DNA from: Actinomycetota bacterium | GTDB taxonomy: Bacteria > Actinomycetota > Geothermincolia > Geothermincolales > RBG-13-55-18 | Direction of reading: 5' to 3' | Assembly (NCBI GenBank): GCA_028275245.1 | Contig: JAPWVA010000014.1 | Coordinates: 1 to 11,684 of the forward strand | DNA length: 11,684 nucleotides | Program-made: the position numbers and the translations under genes | Notes under the pieces: generated by a model | What the model was told of the DNA's origin: nothing | Database searches by the model: none | Seen by the model: only the letters and a program-made list of their open reading frames with translations | Part shown: piece after piece, positions 1 through 7,191 of the stretch | Layout of the letters: each line of letters begins with the position of its first letter | Position numbering within the stretch: position 1 is the stretch's first letter

Positions 1-970
1 CCCTATGGGCCTGGTAAAGCCGGAGTACCTTGCGGATCCGGGAGGCCAGTGCATCCTTTACTTCCGGGGGACCCAGCACCTCCGCCTCCAGCCCGTACTT
101 GAGGATCTCCCTCTCCAACCACGACAGGCTATCCGACCTCAAGGTGCACACCAGCCCCCCTTCTTCCTCCCTCCAATCCTGGAAGATGGGCTGTTCCCGG
201 GCCCACTTGGCCAGACGGGGTGAGAAACGCAGGGTCACCTGTAGGGAATCTTCTCCAAAACGAGGGAAGGGGGTCCCTCCCTCTTCCTCAACCCTCCGGG
301 GGAGCTCGAACCTCTCTTCGGTGACCTGGTAGCTCTTCACCCGGTCCAGGCGGAAGTTCCTCGTCTCCCCCCGGGCTTCGTCCCAGGCCCTCATATACCA
401 GTGGCCCACCCCGAAAACCAGGGAGATGGGATACACCCTCCTGGAGGTCATCTCGTCCCGGCCGTGGACATAGTATTCCATCTCCACCACCCTCTTCTCC
501 CTGGCAGCCCGTGAGAGGTCGTCCACCATGGCCCTCTCCCACCCCAAATCCGGGACCTCCACGCTCCCTTCCACCTCCCCCTCCCCGGCGGGAACGCGGA
601 AACCCAGGGCCCTTTCCATCTTCGCCAAGGCGCTCTCCAGGGGGCGGGAAGCGGACCTGCCCAGCATCTTCTCTGCCGCCTTGCAGGCCAGGTACATCCC
701 GGTCAGCTCGGAGGGGGTGAACATGAGGGGACGGGAGAAGTAGTCAGCCATCCTGATGTAAACCCGGTCACCGTCCAGCTCCACCTCTATGAGGTCGGCT
801 GGGGTATAGTCAGGCTGTCCACAGCAGAAGATGGTATCCAGGTCCGCCTGCAGCTGCTTCCGGCTCACGCGGAAGACCTCGCACAGCTCCTGTACGGTGC
901 ACCCCTGGTGCTTGATCACATAGGGTATCAGGGAGAGGAGCCTCTTTATCCTGCGGGAAGAATCACTCAA
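1..970 (-). CDS. pafC: PafC-like WYL-domain transcriptional regulator (partial, runs off left edge)
   Basis: This is the second subunit of the PafBC pair, a WYL-domain DNA-binding activator of the LexA-independent DNA-damage response in mycobacteria. From a TTG at 970 the frame stays open for 323 codons to the window edge with no stop seen, which is close to the usual family length. Residues 5-50 form the N-terminal winged helix (RRIKRLLSLIPYVIKHQG, then SRKQLQADLDTIFCCGQPDY). This is followed by the typical DLIEVELDGDRV stretch and the second domain (PLMFTPSELTGMYLACKA). The WYL domain spans about 150-215, with WYM at 191-193 in place of WYL, then RNFRLDRV. A C-terminal extension domain follows. 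The start is inferred: TTG overlaps the pafB stop as TTGA, suggesting translational coupling, and GGAGG lies just upstream. No ATG gives the complete N-terminal helix. Confidence 0.88.
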   Translation of the reverse strand, partial: MSDSSRRIKRLLSLIPYVIKHQGCTVQELCEVFRVSRKQLQADLDTIFCCGQPDYTPADLIEVELDGDRVYIRMADYFSRPLMFTPSELTGMYLACKAAEKMLGRSASRPLESALAKMERALGFRVPAGEGEVEGSVEVPDLGWERAMVDDLSRAAREKRVVEMEYYVHGRDEMTSRRVYPISLVFGVGHWYMRAWDEARGETRNFRLDRVKSYQVTEERFELPRRVEEEGGTPFPRFGEDSLQVTLRFSPRLAKWAREQPIFQDWREEEGGLVCTLRSDSLSWLEREILKYGLEAEVLGPPEVKDALASRIRKVLRLYQAHR

Positions 971-1980
971 GGCCTCCGCCCCCCCTCCAACCTATAAAGC
1001 ATCTCCTCCAACCTCCTGATCACCTTTTCCCTGAGCTCGGGCGGGGAGAGCACCACCGCATCCTCCCCGAAGCCCATGAGCCAGTGGATCATCCCCTCCT
1101 CGTTCCTCACCTCAAGGTGAAGGACGCCACCGCCGTCATCCCCGGGCTCGAAGGTGTAGCGGTCCCCCAGGTCCCTCTCCACCATCCAAGCCACCTTAGG
1201 CGAAAAAAGCACCCGGGCGTGATACGCCCTCTCGCCCTCTTCAAACTCCCAGGGGAATTTCCGGGAATAGTCCTCCAGGCGGAAACCCGGCGGACGCTCG
1301 AAGTCCGGTGCCGCACTCCCCGGGTAAGCCGGCTCTACCTCCGACCTGATCCGGTCCAAGCGGAAGCACCTTATCTCCCCCCTCAGATGGCAATGACCCA
1401 CCAGGTACCAGCAGCCATGGCGGTAGAAGAGCCCGTAGGGGTCCACCTCCCGGGTTTCGGGGGCCTCCCGGTTCATGGACTGGTAAGAGAACCTCACCCT
1501 CTTGCGCCGCAGGACGGCGTCCCAGAGCCTGTGGAGGTCCTCCCTCGTGCTGGAGGAACCCACGAAGTACATGGGATAGGATCCCGGCTGCAGTAAAACT
1601 CCGTCACCGAAATCGGGGCTGAGCTTTAAAAAGGCGGACTCCACCTCGGGCGAGAGGGGAAGGCCCTCGGAGGCCACCGCCTGGGATACCAGGAACAGGG
1701 CAGCCTTTTCCTCGGGCGTGAAGTCTATCTCGGGAAGGTAATAACCCTCCCTGGGGATGCGGTAACCCTGCTCCTCCCCGAAGGGGTCCAGGGGCTCCAC
1801 CTCGATGGGCACGCCCATCTCCCGGAGCTCCTTCTTATCCCTTTCGAACATCCTCTTGAAGGAGGCGGGATTCTCCTGCTTGTAATCGGGGATGGCCTGC
1901 CTGATCCTCTCCAAGGTCACCGGCCGCCTCGCCGCCAGAAGCATGGCCACCAGGTTTATGAGCCTCTCCGTCTTAGACAT
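967..1980 (-). CDS. pafB: PafB-like WYL-domain transcriptional regulator
   Basis: 337 residues, PafB type. The N-terminal helix-turn-helix (MSKTERLINLVAMLLAARRP, 1-20) leads into the hallmark FKRMFERDKKELREMGVPIEV (41-61) and EGYRI/YYLPEIDFTPEEKAAL. These match mycobacterial PafB strongly as I recall it. The WYL domain is about 150-215, with WYL itself at 191-193 and FRLDRI at 207-211, followed by the WCX-type C-terminal domain. WYL domains are known ligand sensors; PafBC is reported to respond to DNA damage through single-stranded DNA. The ATG at 1980 is chosen because homology begins there. A GTG at 2031 would add 17 residues of no recognisable character and lies inside a tandem repeat. The stop overlaps the pafC start. 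pafA, the usual upstream neighbour in proteasome-bearing actinobacteria, is absent; a divergent small gene sits there instead. Confidence 0.92.
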   Translation of the reverse strand: MSKTERLINLVAMLLAARRPVTLERIRQAIPDYKQENPASFKRMFERDKKELREMGVPIEVEPLDPFGEEQGYRIPREGYYLPEIDFTPEEKAALFLVSQAVASEGLPLSPEVESAFLKLSPDFGDGVLLQPGSYPMYFVGSSSTREDLHRLWDAVLRRKRVRFSYQSMNREAPETREVDPYGLFYRHGCWYLVGHCHLRGEIRCFRLDRIRSEVEPAYPGSAAPDFERPPGFRLEDYSRKFPWEFEEGERAYHARVLFSPKVAWMVERDLGDRYTFEPGDDGGGVLHLEVRNEEGMIHWLMGFGEDAVVLSPPELREKVIRRLEEMLYRLEGGRRP

Positions 1981-2022
1981 CCTTCCCCCGCCCGAACGAG
2001 AGGGGAACCAAAGATCCCCCGG

Positions 2023-2068
2023 TAATGTCACCGCTCGAACATATTAATGTCACCGCTCGAACATATTA
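2023..2068. repeat. Perfect 22-bp tandem direct repeat (two copies) upstream of pafB
   Basis: The units at 2024-2045 and 2046-2067 are identical over 22 bp; the period extends one base on each side. Each unit contains AATGTCACCGCTCGAAC followed by ATATT. The repeat sits in the divergent spacer between pafB (minus) and the small membrane gene (plus), so it could be a pair of regulator sites or a slippage duplication. Confidence 0.95.
2038..2060 (-). promoter_or_regulatory. Possible pafB promoter, RecA-NDp-like
   Basis: On the minus strand the repeat reads GAGCGGTG, seven bases, then TATGTT (2043-2038). TATGTT fits the -10 form TANNNT, and CGGTG fits the core of the mycobacterial RecA-NDp (PafBC-dependent) -35 element, TTGTCRGTG, normally spaced by eight bases. 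Only the CRGTG core matches well and the spacing is one base short, so the assignment is tentative. Transcription would begin near 2031, leaving a leader of about 50 nt before the ATG at 1980. Confidence 0.35.
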
Positions 2069-2110
2069 TGGACCTATGACGCCCGTAATGGGAAAGGAAA
2101 GGTGATCCAC

Positions 2111-2446
2111 GTGAAGGGAGAGAGGACGCGTTCTGGCAGGCGGGATGCAGCACGGGCATTGGTGGTGGCCTTCATATTCCTGCTACCCTCCCTGGCCGAG
2201 AGCAGGGGTCATCTCGGGCTGGTCATAGCTGGCCTGACCTTCTTCCTCGCCCTGGGATCGGCGGTCTTCCTGGCCCCCGGGCGGTCCAGCGTGACGGAGC
2301 GCCCCCGGGGTGAGGGCAGTGAGGAAAGCCGGGGCATGGAGGCTCGTGAGGCGGTGTCCTGCCCGGCACCTGCGGACCGGCGCGGTACCCGTAAGAGGCC
2401 GTGGGCAGAGCCAACCCGCCTGAGGCCCCACTGCCGCGCCGGTTGA
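2111..2446 (+). CDS. Small two-helix membrane protein, function unknown
   Basis: 111 residues from GTG 2111. The N-terminus is basic (VKGERTRSGRRDAAR), followed by two hydrophobic segments at about 16-29 (ALVVAFIFLLPSLA) and 37-55 (LGLVIAGLTFFLALGSAVFL). The tail is polar, rich in Arg, Pro and Glu, and low in complexity. I recognise no family. GTG 2111 is preferred because GGAAAGGTGATC, a long match to the 16S anti-Shine-Dalgarno, ends three bases before it. GTG 2102 would add three residues, with GGAAAGG almost touching the start. The gene is divergent from pafB across the tandem repeat. The basic N-terminus and hydrophobic helices support a real gene; the tail could be frame-drifted sequence. 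Confidence 0.55.
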   Translation: MKGERTRSGRRDAARALVVAFIFLLPSLAESRGHLGLVIAGLTFFLALGSAVFLAPGRSSVTERPRGEGSEESRGMEAREAVSCPAPADRRGTRKRPWAEPTRLRPHCRAG

Positions 2447-2449
2447 TGG

Positions 2450-2465
2450 ACCCGCTGGCGCGGGT
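2450..2465 (+). terminator. Hairpin just after the small membrane gene
   Basis: ACCCGC-TGGC-GCGGGT is a perfect 6-bp stem with a 4-nt loop beginning three bases after the stop codon at 2446. It has no U-tract, so it may be a factor-dependent end or a 3'-protecting structure rather than an intrinsic terminator. Confidence 0.35.
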
Positions 2466-2557
2466 GCGACCCCCGGGCTGAGCGCGTCATCCTTCCCCGC
2501 CGCTTCACAGGCCGGTAACCCCACGGGAATCCGCACTGGCAAGCCCCGGGCTAGCCA

Positions 2558-3238
2558 TTACCCCTTCCCCGTGCCCTCTTGCGCCCCGCCCCGAACCCCG
2601 TACTTCTCCCGCCGGTCACCGATGACCTTGGCTGGAACTCCCGCCACTATGGCGAAGGGAGGAACGTCCCGGGTCACCACCGATCCCGCCGCCACCACCG
2701 CGCCCGTCCCCACGGTGACCCCTTTCAGTATCACCGAGTGGGACCCGATCCAGCAGTCCTCCTCGATCACCACCGGCTCGTAGGTTCCCCTCTGGAATCG
2801 CATGGGCTCCCCCAGTTCCATCCCGTGATCGGCACAGTTTATGTTCACGTAGGGGCCCAACATCGAGTTCTTCTTGATGATGCAGTCGTCGAAGGCGTTG
2901 ATGATGTTGAAGGGGCCGATGGCCACGTTGTCCTCCAAGAGTAGCAGGGCGTCGTTGGCGGCGAAGAGCCGGGCCAGGGTGTCCAAGGAGCAGTTCCTGC
3001 CTATCACTATCCTCCCCCGATCGTTGCCCCTGATCTGCACCGTGGTGGGTATGAAGGTGCCATCGCCGATCTCGCAGGTAGACTCCCCGGCCAGGGCCAC
3101 GTCGGGCTTGCCGGATATCCAGACGTAGGGACCGCACTTCACCCCTCCCCTCCGGAGGCACCACTGGTAGTACTTGATGACCGGGTGCCTGGCGGCAAAA
3201 ACCATCCTCCAGAACAATTCCGCCGCGCTCACCGCCAT
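2558..3238 (-). CDS. Left-handed beta-helix (hexapeptide) acyltransferase
   Basis: 226 residues, of the hexapeptide-repeat acetyl/acyltransferase superfamily (Maa, WbbJ, VatD and LacA type). These trimeric enzymes move an acetyl or acyl group from a CoA or ACP donor to a sugar, antibiotic or other hydroxyl or amine. Hexapeptide turns run from about 53 to 205: CEIGDGTFI, IVIGRNCSL, LLLEDNVAIGP, VVIEEDCWIGSHSVILKGVTVGTGAVVAAGSVVTRDVPPFAIVAGVPAKVI. The likely catalytic His is 138 in NCADHGMELG, the family position. The C-terminal AGVPAKVIGDR is diagnostic. The N-terminal 30 residues (LFWRMVFAARHPVIKYYQWCLRR) look like an amphipathic interfacial helix. The ATG follows GGGGGAGG closely and lies inside the end of the upstream unknown gene, giving a 10-nt overlap. 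The substrate cannot be read from sequence; surface glycan modification is a reasonable guess. Confidence 0.9.
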   Translation of the reverse strand: MAVSAAELFWRMVFAARHPVIKYYQWCLRRGGVKCGPYVWISGKPDVALAGESTCEIGDGTFIPTTVQIRGNDRGRIVIGRNCSLDTLARLFAANDALLLLEDNVAIGPFNIINAFDDCIIKKNSMLGPYVNINCADHGMELGEPMRFQRGTYEPVVIEEDCWIGSHSVILKGVTVGTGAVVAAGSVVTRDVPPFAIVAGVPAKVIGDRREKYGVRGGAQEGTGKG

Positions 3239-3765
3239 CCTCCCCCGCCGGTGCCCTTCAACCGCATCCTCCTCTCGAACTCCGCCAGCTTATAGCCGGC
3301 CCAGAGGGCGTAAAGCAAGTGAACCTTCAGCAATTCCAGCTCCTCAAGCCGCTGCAGAACCGGGTAGGAGGTGACCTCCCGGACGAGGGACTCCGCCAGG
3401 GAATCAACCCCCAGCGGCTCGTCGGCAAAAGGCTCCTCGCCCACTGCCTCCTCCTCATACATGGAGCGCAAAGCCTCCACACCTCGTTCCACCGAGCCCG
3501 GCACGCTGGGATCGGTGAAGGTCAGGGGCTCCCAGCCTTCCCCTCGGGCCGCACGTGCCAGGATGTATCCCTCCAGGTAAACGGAATCGATGACCTCTCC
3601 CACCTCCCGGAGGAGACCCGGGGAAGCCACGTGGGGAAAGCAGTTGCGGAAAACCCTCTTCCTGAAGACCTCCAGCCACATCAAGGCCATAGCCCTTGAG
3701 GCCAGGTCCATGTCGGAAAACCTTATATGCCTGCGATATTCGAGGAACCTCTCCCTGAGGGTCAA
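3229..3765 (-). CDS. Hypothetical protein, 178 residues, coupled to the hexapeptide acyltransferase
   Basis: I do not recognise a family. The protein is mostly helical, charged and apparently soluble: LRERFLEYRRHIRFSDMDLASRAMALMWLEVFRKRVFRNCFPH near the N-terminus, a mid-region ARGEGWEPLTFTDPSVPGSVERGVEALRSMYEEE, and a C-terminal LLYALWAGYKLAEFERRMR. There is no signal peptide and no clear membrane helix. TTG 3765 is chosen because a perfect AGGAGG (3776-3771) lies five bases upstream. Extending to an ATG at 3885 would add 40 residues that are Arg/Ser-rich and run through a likely promoter. It overlaps the downstream acyltransferase by 10 nt, so the two are probably co-translated, and it may be a partner or regulator of that enzyme. 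Confidence 0.7.
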   Translation of the reverse strand: MTLRERFLEYRRHIRFSDMDLASRAMALMWLEVFRKRVFRNCFPHVASPGLLREVGEVIDSVYLEGYILARAARGEGWEPLTFTDPSVPGSVERGVEALRSMYEEEAVGEEPFADEPLGVDSLAESLVREVTSYPVLQRLEELELLKVHLLYALWAGYKLAEFERRMRLKGTGGGGWR

Positions 3766-3862
3766 GCGGACCTCCTGGGAAAACGTTCTTTGCGGATCCC
3801 GCCGCAGGGGCGCAGCACTAAAGTGCCCTTCCCGCGAAACAGACACGGTCAAGGACGAGAGA

Positions 3863-3892
3863 ATTTTACCCCTAGAGCGGGGCACGGGTCAC
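3863..3892 (-). promoter_or_regulatory. Possible promoter for the hypothetical-acyltransferase pair
   Basis: On the minus strand GTGACC (3892-3887) and TAAAAT (3868-3863) are separated by 18 bases. The -10 is good and the -35 moderate. It would leave a leader of about 90 nt before TTG 3765. Confidence 0.3.
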
Positions 3893-3920
3893 CCCAACCT
3901 AACCCCGCGGAGCACCTGGT

Positions 3921-3966
3921 GTAAAAAGGGACGGATAGGCCAAAGTGCGGGAAACGCCCCTTTTTT
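3921..3966 (-). terminator. Terminator-like stem AAAAAGGG/CCCTTTTT in the gap after the RND gene
   Basis: An 8-bp complementary pair, AAAAAGGG (about 3923) and CCCTTTTT (about 3958), encloses roughly 27 nt. That loop has a small GCG/CGC stem of its own near 3947. T-runs lie on both outer flanks, so it could end transcripts from either direction. It most likely separates the RND operon on the right from the hypothetical gene on the left. The long loop lowers confidence. Confidence 0.35.
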
Positions 3967-3967
3967 C

Positions 3968-4021
3968 GAAAGAGGCCTGGGCTGAATCGCTGAGGAAAGA
4001 GGCCGGGGCCGAATCGCTGAG
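3968..4021. repeat. 27-bp tandem direct repeat, two copies
   Basis: The units at 3968-3994 and 3995-4021 match at 25 of 27 positions. Each starts GAAAGAGGCC and ends GAATCGCTGAG. They lie in the gap downstream of the RND transporter. A short minus-strand frame here encodes only the repeat and is not a gene. Confidence 0.93.
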
Positions 4022-4046
4022 GTGCACCCAGGGGCTCCGCAGGGAT

Positions 4047-4159
4047 GCATCGGGAGCCAGTCTGGGTACTTCAAGATGTTAGGAAGGCCATGCGCTCACG
4101 CACTCTAACTGGGCAGAGGAGGATCGGGAGCCATTCCGGATCATTCCGGGTACTTCAAC
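4047..4159. repeat. Dispersed duplication that includes the RND stop codon
   Basis: ATCGGGAGCCA occurs at 4049-4059 and 4123-4133, and GGGTACTTCAA at 4064-4074 and 4148-4158, in the same order. The right copy has about 10 extra bases caused by an internal duplication, so ATTCCGG appears twice near 4133-4149. The TTCAA of the right copy spans the transporter's stop codon. This looks like a decayed duplication of the gene's 3' end. Confidence 0.8.
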
Positions 4160-6704
4160 TGCTGCGGTGGGGATCTTCCCCTGACCCTCGAGCCTTCACC
4201 CACCTCCTCCTCGTCACCTCGTAGGTGGCCAGGAAGGTGGGCTCGATAACCATCGCGGCGAAGCAAGCTCCCACCAGGGCCAGGGCGGTGATCACCCCGA
4301 ACCTCTTGAGGGGCGAGAGGCTGGAGAAGGTGAGTATCAGGAAGGCGCCCGCCGTGGTGAGGGCACCGGGGATGAGGGCAGCCCCCACGTTGCGAACGGT
4401 GGCGTTTATTCCCTCCTCGGGCTCCACGCCCTTCTCCAGCTCCTCTCGGAACCGGTGGGCCACGTGGATCCCGAAGTCTATGCCCGTCCCGATGACCATG
4501 GAGGCGATCATCACCGTCATGATGTCCAGGGGCCACCCGATGAGCCGGAGCAGGCCCAGCTCCAGGACGATGGCCAGGAAGACCACCGAGGTGGCCATCA
4601 GTCCTTGGGCCAGCGAACGGAATATCACTATGACCAGCAGGGCGCAGAGGAGCAAGGCCAGCCCGCCGGTGCGCAGCTGGGTGGAAAAAAGCCGCCCGAT
4701 GGCATCGGACACGATGAGGGGGGTGCCGGTGGCCTCCGCCCGCACCCCGTACCTCCCCTGGATCTCCGCAGCCTTTTCTTGCAGTATGGCGGCCATCTCC
4801 TTCTCGCCCCTCTCGTCCACGAAGGGCACCTGGAAGACGACGAGGGCCCGGGTCCGGTCGGCGGAGACCAGGGAGGACGCCTCGAAGCCGAAATCCCTCT
4901 CCAAGCGCGCCAGCTCTTCCTCTGCCTGGGCCGCGCTCCCAGGCGATCCCGTGCCCGCCAGGGATAGTATTCCGGGAAGGCTGTTGGTACGCGAGGGGTC
5001 CAGGTACTTGTAGCTCCCGTCTTCATCGCGGTTGCGGGGGTCCTCAACCGCCTCCCGGACCAGGGCCTCCATCATCTCCAGGGAAGAGGGAGAGAGCATG
5101 TCTCGACCTTCCACCACCACCAAAGCCGTGTCCTGGGCACCGAAGACCTCCTCGATGCGCAGGAAAGTGACGTATTCCGGTAGGTCCCGGGGCACGAAGG
5201 AGCGGAAGTCGGCGGAGGTGGAAAGACCGGTGGCCAGCAGCGCGAAAACCACTATCAGCACCAATGACCCCGCCCACGTGAGCGCCCGGTGCCTTTCGGC
5301 CAGCAGGGATAGCTTAGCCAAGCCGCGGTCCAGCCAATCTATCAACTTGTTGCTCTCCTTGCGGGTGGCCTCCAACCTTTCCCTCCGCTCATCCCGGATC
5401 ACCAGGGCGGCAGGGAGCAAGGTGATGGAAAGGAGGAAGCCGAATAAGACCCCTACCAGGCACATCCAGCCGAAGTCCCGCATGGGGGGCATGTCGGAGA
5501 TGGAGAAGGAAAGGAAGCCAAACATGGTGGTGGCGGCGGCCAGGAAGACAGCTATCCCCACCGTGGAAACGCTGGTAACCGCCGACTCCAGTGCCCCCGA
5601 TCTCTTGTCCCTTTCCTCGTAGTACCGGGTCAGTACGTGTATGGAATAGGCGATGTCGATCCCCAAAAGCAGCGGAACGATGGCCACGCTCATCATGGTG
5701 TAGCGGATGCCTACGAGACCCATCAGGCCGAAGACCCACAGGTTGGATAGGGCTACCACCAGCAGGGTGAGCACCACATCCAGGACCCGCCGGAAGGTGA
5801 GGAATAGCACCAAGACTATGAAAAAGAAGGCGACCAGCCCCAGCAGGGCCGAATCCCTCATGGCCCTCTCCCGGAAGACCTTCATTATGTAGACCTCGCC
5901 ACTGACCGAGGCCTTGAGTCCGTGGGAGGCGAAGAACCCTTCGGCATATCGGCGAAACTCTCCCGCCCTTCCGTACTTCCTCTCCTGGTCCAGGGCCGGG
6001 TTCACTTGGACATTGACCAGGGCGTAGCGGTGGTCGGGCGAGATGGTGCGACCCAACACCATCTCCCCTCCTGGGGAGGAAAGGTACTGCCTCACGGCCT
6101 CCTCCACCCCTCTTTCCAACAGGAACAACGTTTGGCCCTTGAGCGCTTCCCAGGAAGAGTCGTCCAGCCCATCGGTGACCAGCCTCTCCGCCGCGGAAAT
6201 GAGGGGAGCCGCCCGGGGGTCGTGGCGGTAATCCGCCACGGCGGGATCCGCCAGCGCCTTCCCGACCAGCCCCGTGGCCTCCTCGCGGGATCCCTCTCGC
6301 AGGGCGAGGCACAGGCTGAAAAGCAGGTCCGCCTGGGGGTTCCGGGTGAGGTTGGTCACATAACTCTCCACGCGGACCAGGAAATCCCCGTGAAAGTCGT
6401 TGCCTCGCCCTTCTCGCAGGTCCCGCTCGAAGCGGTAGAGGGCCAGGGCGTTCACGGCCCGGGTCAGATCATCCCCTTCCACCAACACCTTGGCGTATTC
6501 CGCCCCCCCGAACTCCTCCTCCACCTTCTCCATGGCCCTGACGGACGGGTAGTCCCTGGGGAGCATGGTCCTCTGGGTGAACTCCATCCGTAGCCTGGGT
6601 ATACCCGCGCCCAGGGCGACGGTGAGTAATAGCATCAGGGTAATGGTCAGGTAGGGCCTACGGCCGCTACCGGCTGCCATCCAGGCGAAAGCCCTCTTCA
6701 CCAT
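4155..6704 (-). CDS. RND superfamily (MMPL-type) transporter
   Basis: 849 residues in the inner membrane. The architecture is two repeats of one helix, a large outer loop and five helices, as in the MMPL and hopanoid-exporter-like RND branch that uses proton motive force to export lipids or drugs. TM1 is about 19-35 and loop 1 about 36-282. TM2-6 run from about 284 to 436. A linker follows at 437-470, TM7 is about 475-492, loop 2 about 493-675, and TM8-12 about 680-828. The proton-relay helices are visible as LLLGIDIAYSIHVLTRYYEE (Asp350) and VIGTGIDFGIHVAHRFREE (Asp743). The start is ATG 6704, preceded by TAAGGAGGTGA; the GTG in the next codon is a possible alternative. It lies 19 nt after marR-like stop, so the two form one operon. 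The length and the single-protein pseudo-dimer argue against a tripartite AcrB-type pump. The substrate is unknown. Confidence 0.93.
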   Translation of the reverse strand: MVKRAFAWMAAGSGRRPYLTITLMLLLTVALGAGIPRLRMEFTQRTMLPRDYPSVRAMEKVEEEFGGAEYAKVLVEGDDLTRAVNALALYRFERDLREGRGNDFHGDFLVRVESYVTNLTRNPQADLLFSLCLALREGSREEATGLVGKALADPAVADYRHDPRAAPLISAAERLVTDGLDDSSWEALKGQTLFLLERGVEEAVRQYLSSPGGEMVLGRTISPDHRYALVNVQVNPALDQERKYGRAGEFRRYAEGFFASHGLKASVSGEVYIMKVFRERAMRDSALLGLVAFFFIVLVLFLTFRRVLDVVLTLLVVALSNLWVFGLMGLVGIRYTMMSVAIVPLLLGIDIAYSIHVLTRYYEERDKRSGALESAVTSVSTVGIAVFLAAATTMFGFLSFSISDMPPMRDFGWMCLVGVLFGFLLSITLLPAALVIRDERRERLEATRKESNKLIDWLDRGLAKLSLLAERHRALTWAGSLVLIVVFALLATGLSTSADFRSFVPRDLPEYVTFLRIEEVFGAQDTALVVVEGRDMLSPSSLEMMEALVREAVEDPRNRDEDGSYKYLDPSRTNSLPGILSLAGTGSPGSAAQAEEELARLERDFGFEASSLVSADRTRALVVFQVPFVDERGEKEMAAILQEKAAEIQGRYGVRAEATGTPLIVSDAIGRLFSTQLRTGGLALLLCALLVIVIFRSLAQGLMATSVVFLAIVLELGLLRLIGWPLDIMTVMIASMVIGTGIDFGIHVAHRFREELEKGVEPEEGINATVRNVGAALIPGALTTAGAFLILTFSSLSPLKRFGVITALALVGACFAAMVIEPTFLATYEVTRRRWVKARGSGEDPHRSS

Positions 6705-6723
6705 TCACCTCCTTACCCGGGGT

Positions 6724-7191
6724 TCAGCGTTCGCCCTCGTACAGGGAGATGAGCATCCTGAGGTCGCGGTTGACCGCCTCCGCCAGGCGGTAGGCTCGTT
6801 CCCTCTCCTCCGGCCCCAGAGCATCCACCTGCTCGGCCAGGTATTCCGCCTGCTTCCTCTTGATGGCCTCCAACCTCCTCTTGCCGGTGGGGGTCAGGGA
6901 TACCCAGACCTTCCTCCGGTCCTCATCCTCCCTCCGGCATCGGACCCATCCCTCCTTTTCCAGGGCGTAAACCATCCGGCTCACCGTGGAGGGATTCAGG
7001 AACAAAAGGCGGGACAGTTCCCCTTCGCTGATCCGCCCTTCCAGGTAGACCAGCATCAGGGCCCCGTACTGATGGTAGTTGAGACCGTGCTCCCGGAAGA
7101 CGGAGCTGAAGAAGGCGTAGCGCTGGTGGAGGAACACGAAGACAGCCTCCACCGTGTCCGCCAGAAGCCGCGTGAGTTCCTCCCTGTCCAT
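6724..7191 (-). CDS. MarR-family transcriptional regulator
   Basis: 155 residues, normal for MarR, a dimeric winged-helix repressor released by small ligands. The winged helix spans about 40-105. The helix pair is ISEGELSRLLFLNPSTVSRMVYALEKEGWV (54-83). The wing is CRREDEDRRKVWVSLTPTGKRRLE (85-108), with the family's DxRRxxVxLTxxG signature. The flanking helices at 1-36 and 110-150 form the dimer interface. ATG 7191 is chosen because GGGGGAGAGG ends one base before it and the homology starts here. GTG 7206 would add five residues and overlaps the stop of a nine-codon leader frame as GTGA. The regulator is immediately upstream of the RND transporter, so it probably controls that operon and itself. 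Confidence 0.92.
   Translation of the reverse strand: MDREELTRLLADTVEAVFVFLHQRYAFFSSVFREHGLNYHQYGALMLVYLEGRISEGELSRLLFLNPSTVSRMVYALEKEGWVRCRREDEDRRKVWVSLTPTGKRRLEAIKRKQAEYLAEQVDALGPEERERAYRLAEAVNRDLRMLISLYEGER

Noticed and set aside
1..720. Plus-strand open frames at the left edge
   Set aside because: They are antisense to the PafC-like gene, whose minus-strand frame is open to the edge and matches a known family.
2024..2067. LexA/SOS box in the 22-bp repeats because of CGAAC half-sites
   Set aside because: Actinobacterial SOS boxes need CGAAC and GTTCG facing each other about four bases apart. Here both half-sites point the same way, 22 bp apart.
3889..4074. 61-residue minus-strand open frame in the gap after the RND gene
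   Set aside because: It is made of the 27-bp repeat (RPRPLSSAIQPRPLSKK) and passes through the terminator-like stem; there is no ribosome site or family resemblance.
4225..5013. Long plus-strand open frames lying opposite the RND gene
   Set aside because: They are antisense shadows of a well-supported transporter with clear helices and Asp motifs; high GC produces such frames.
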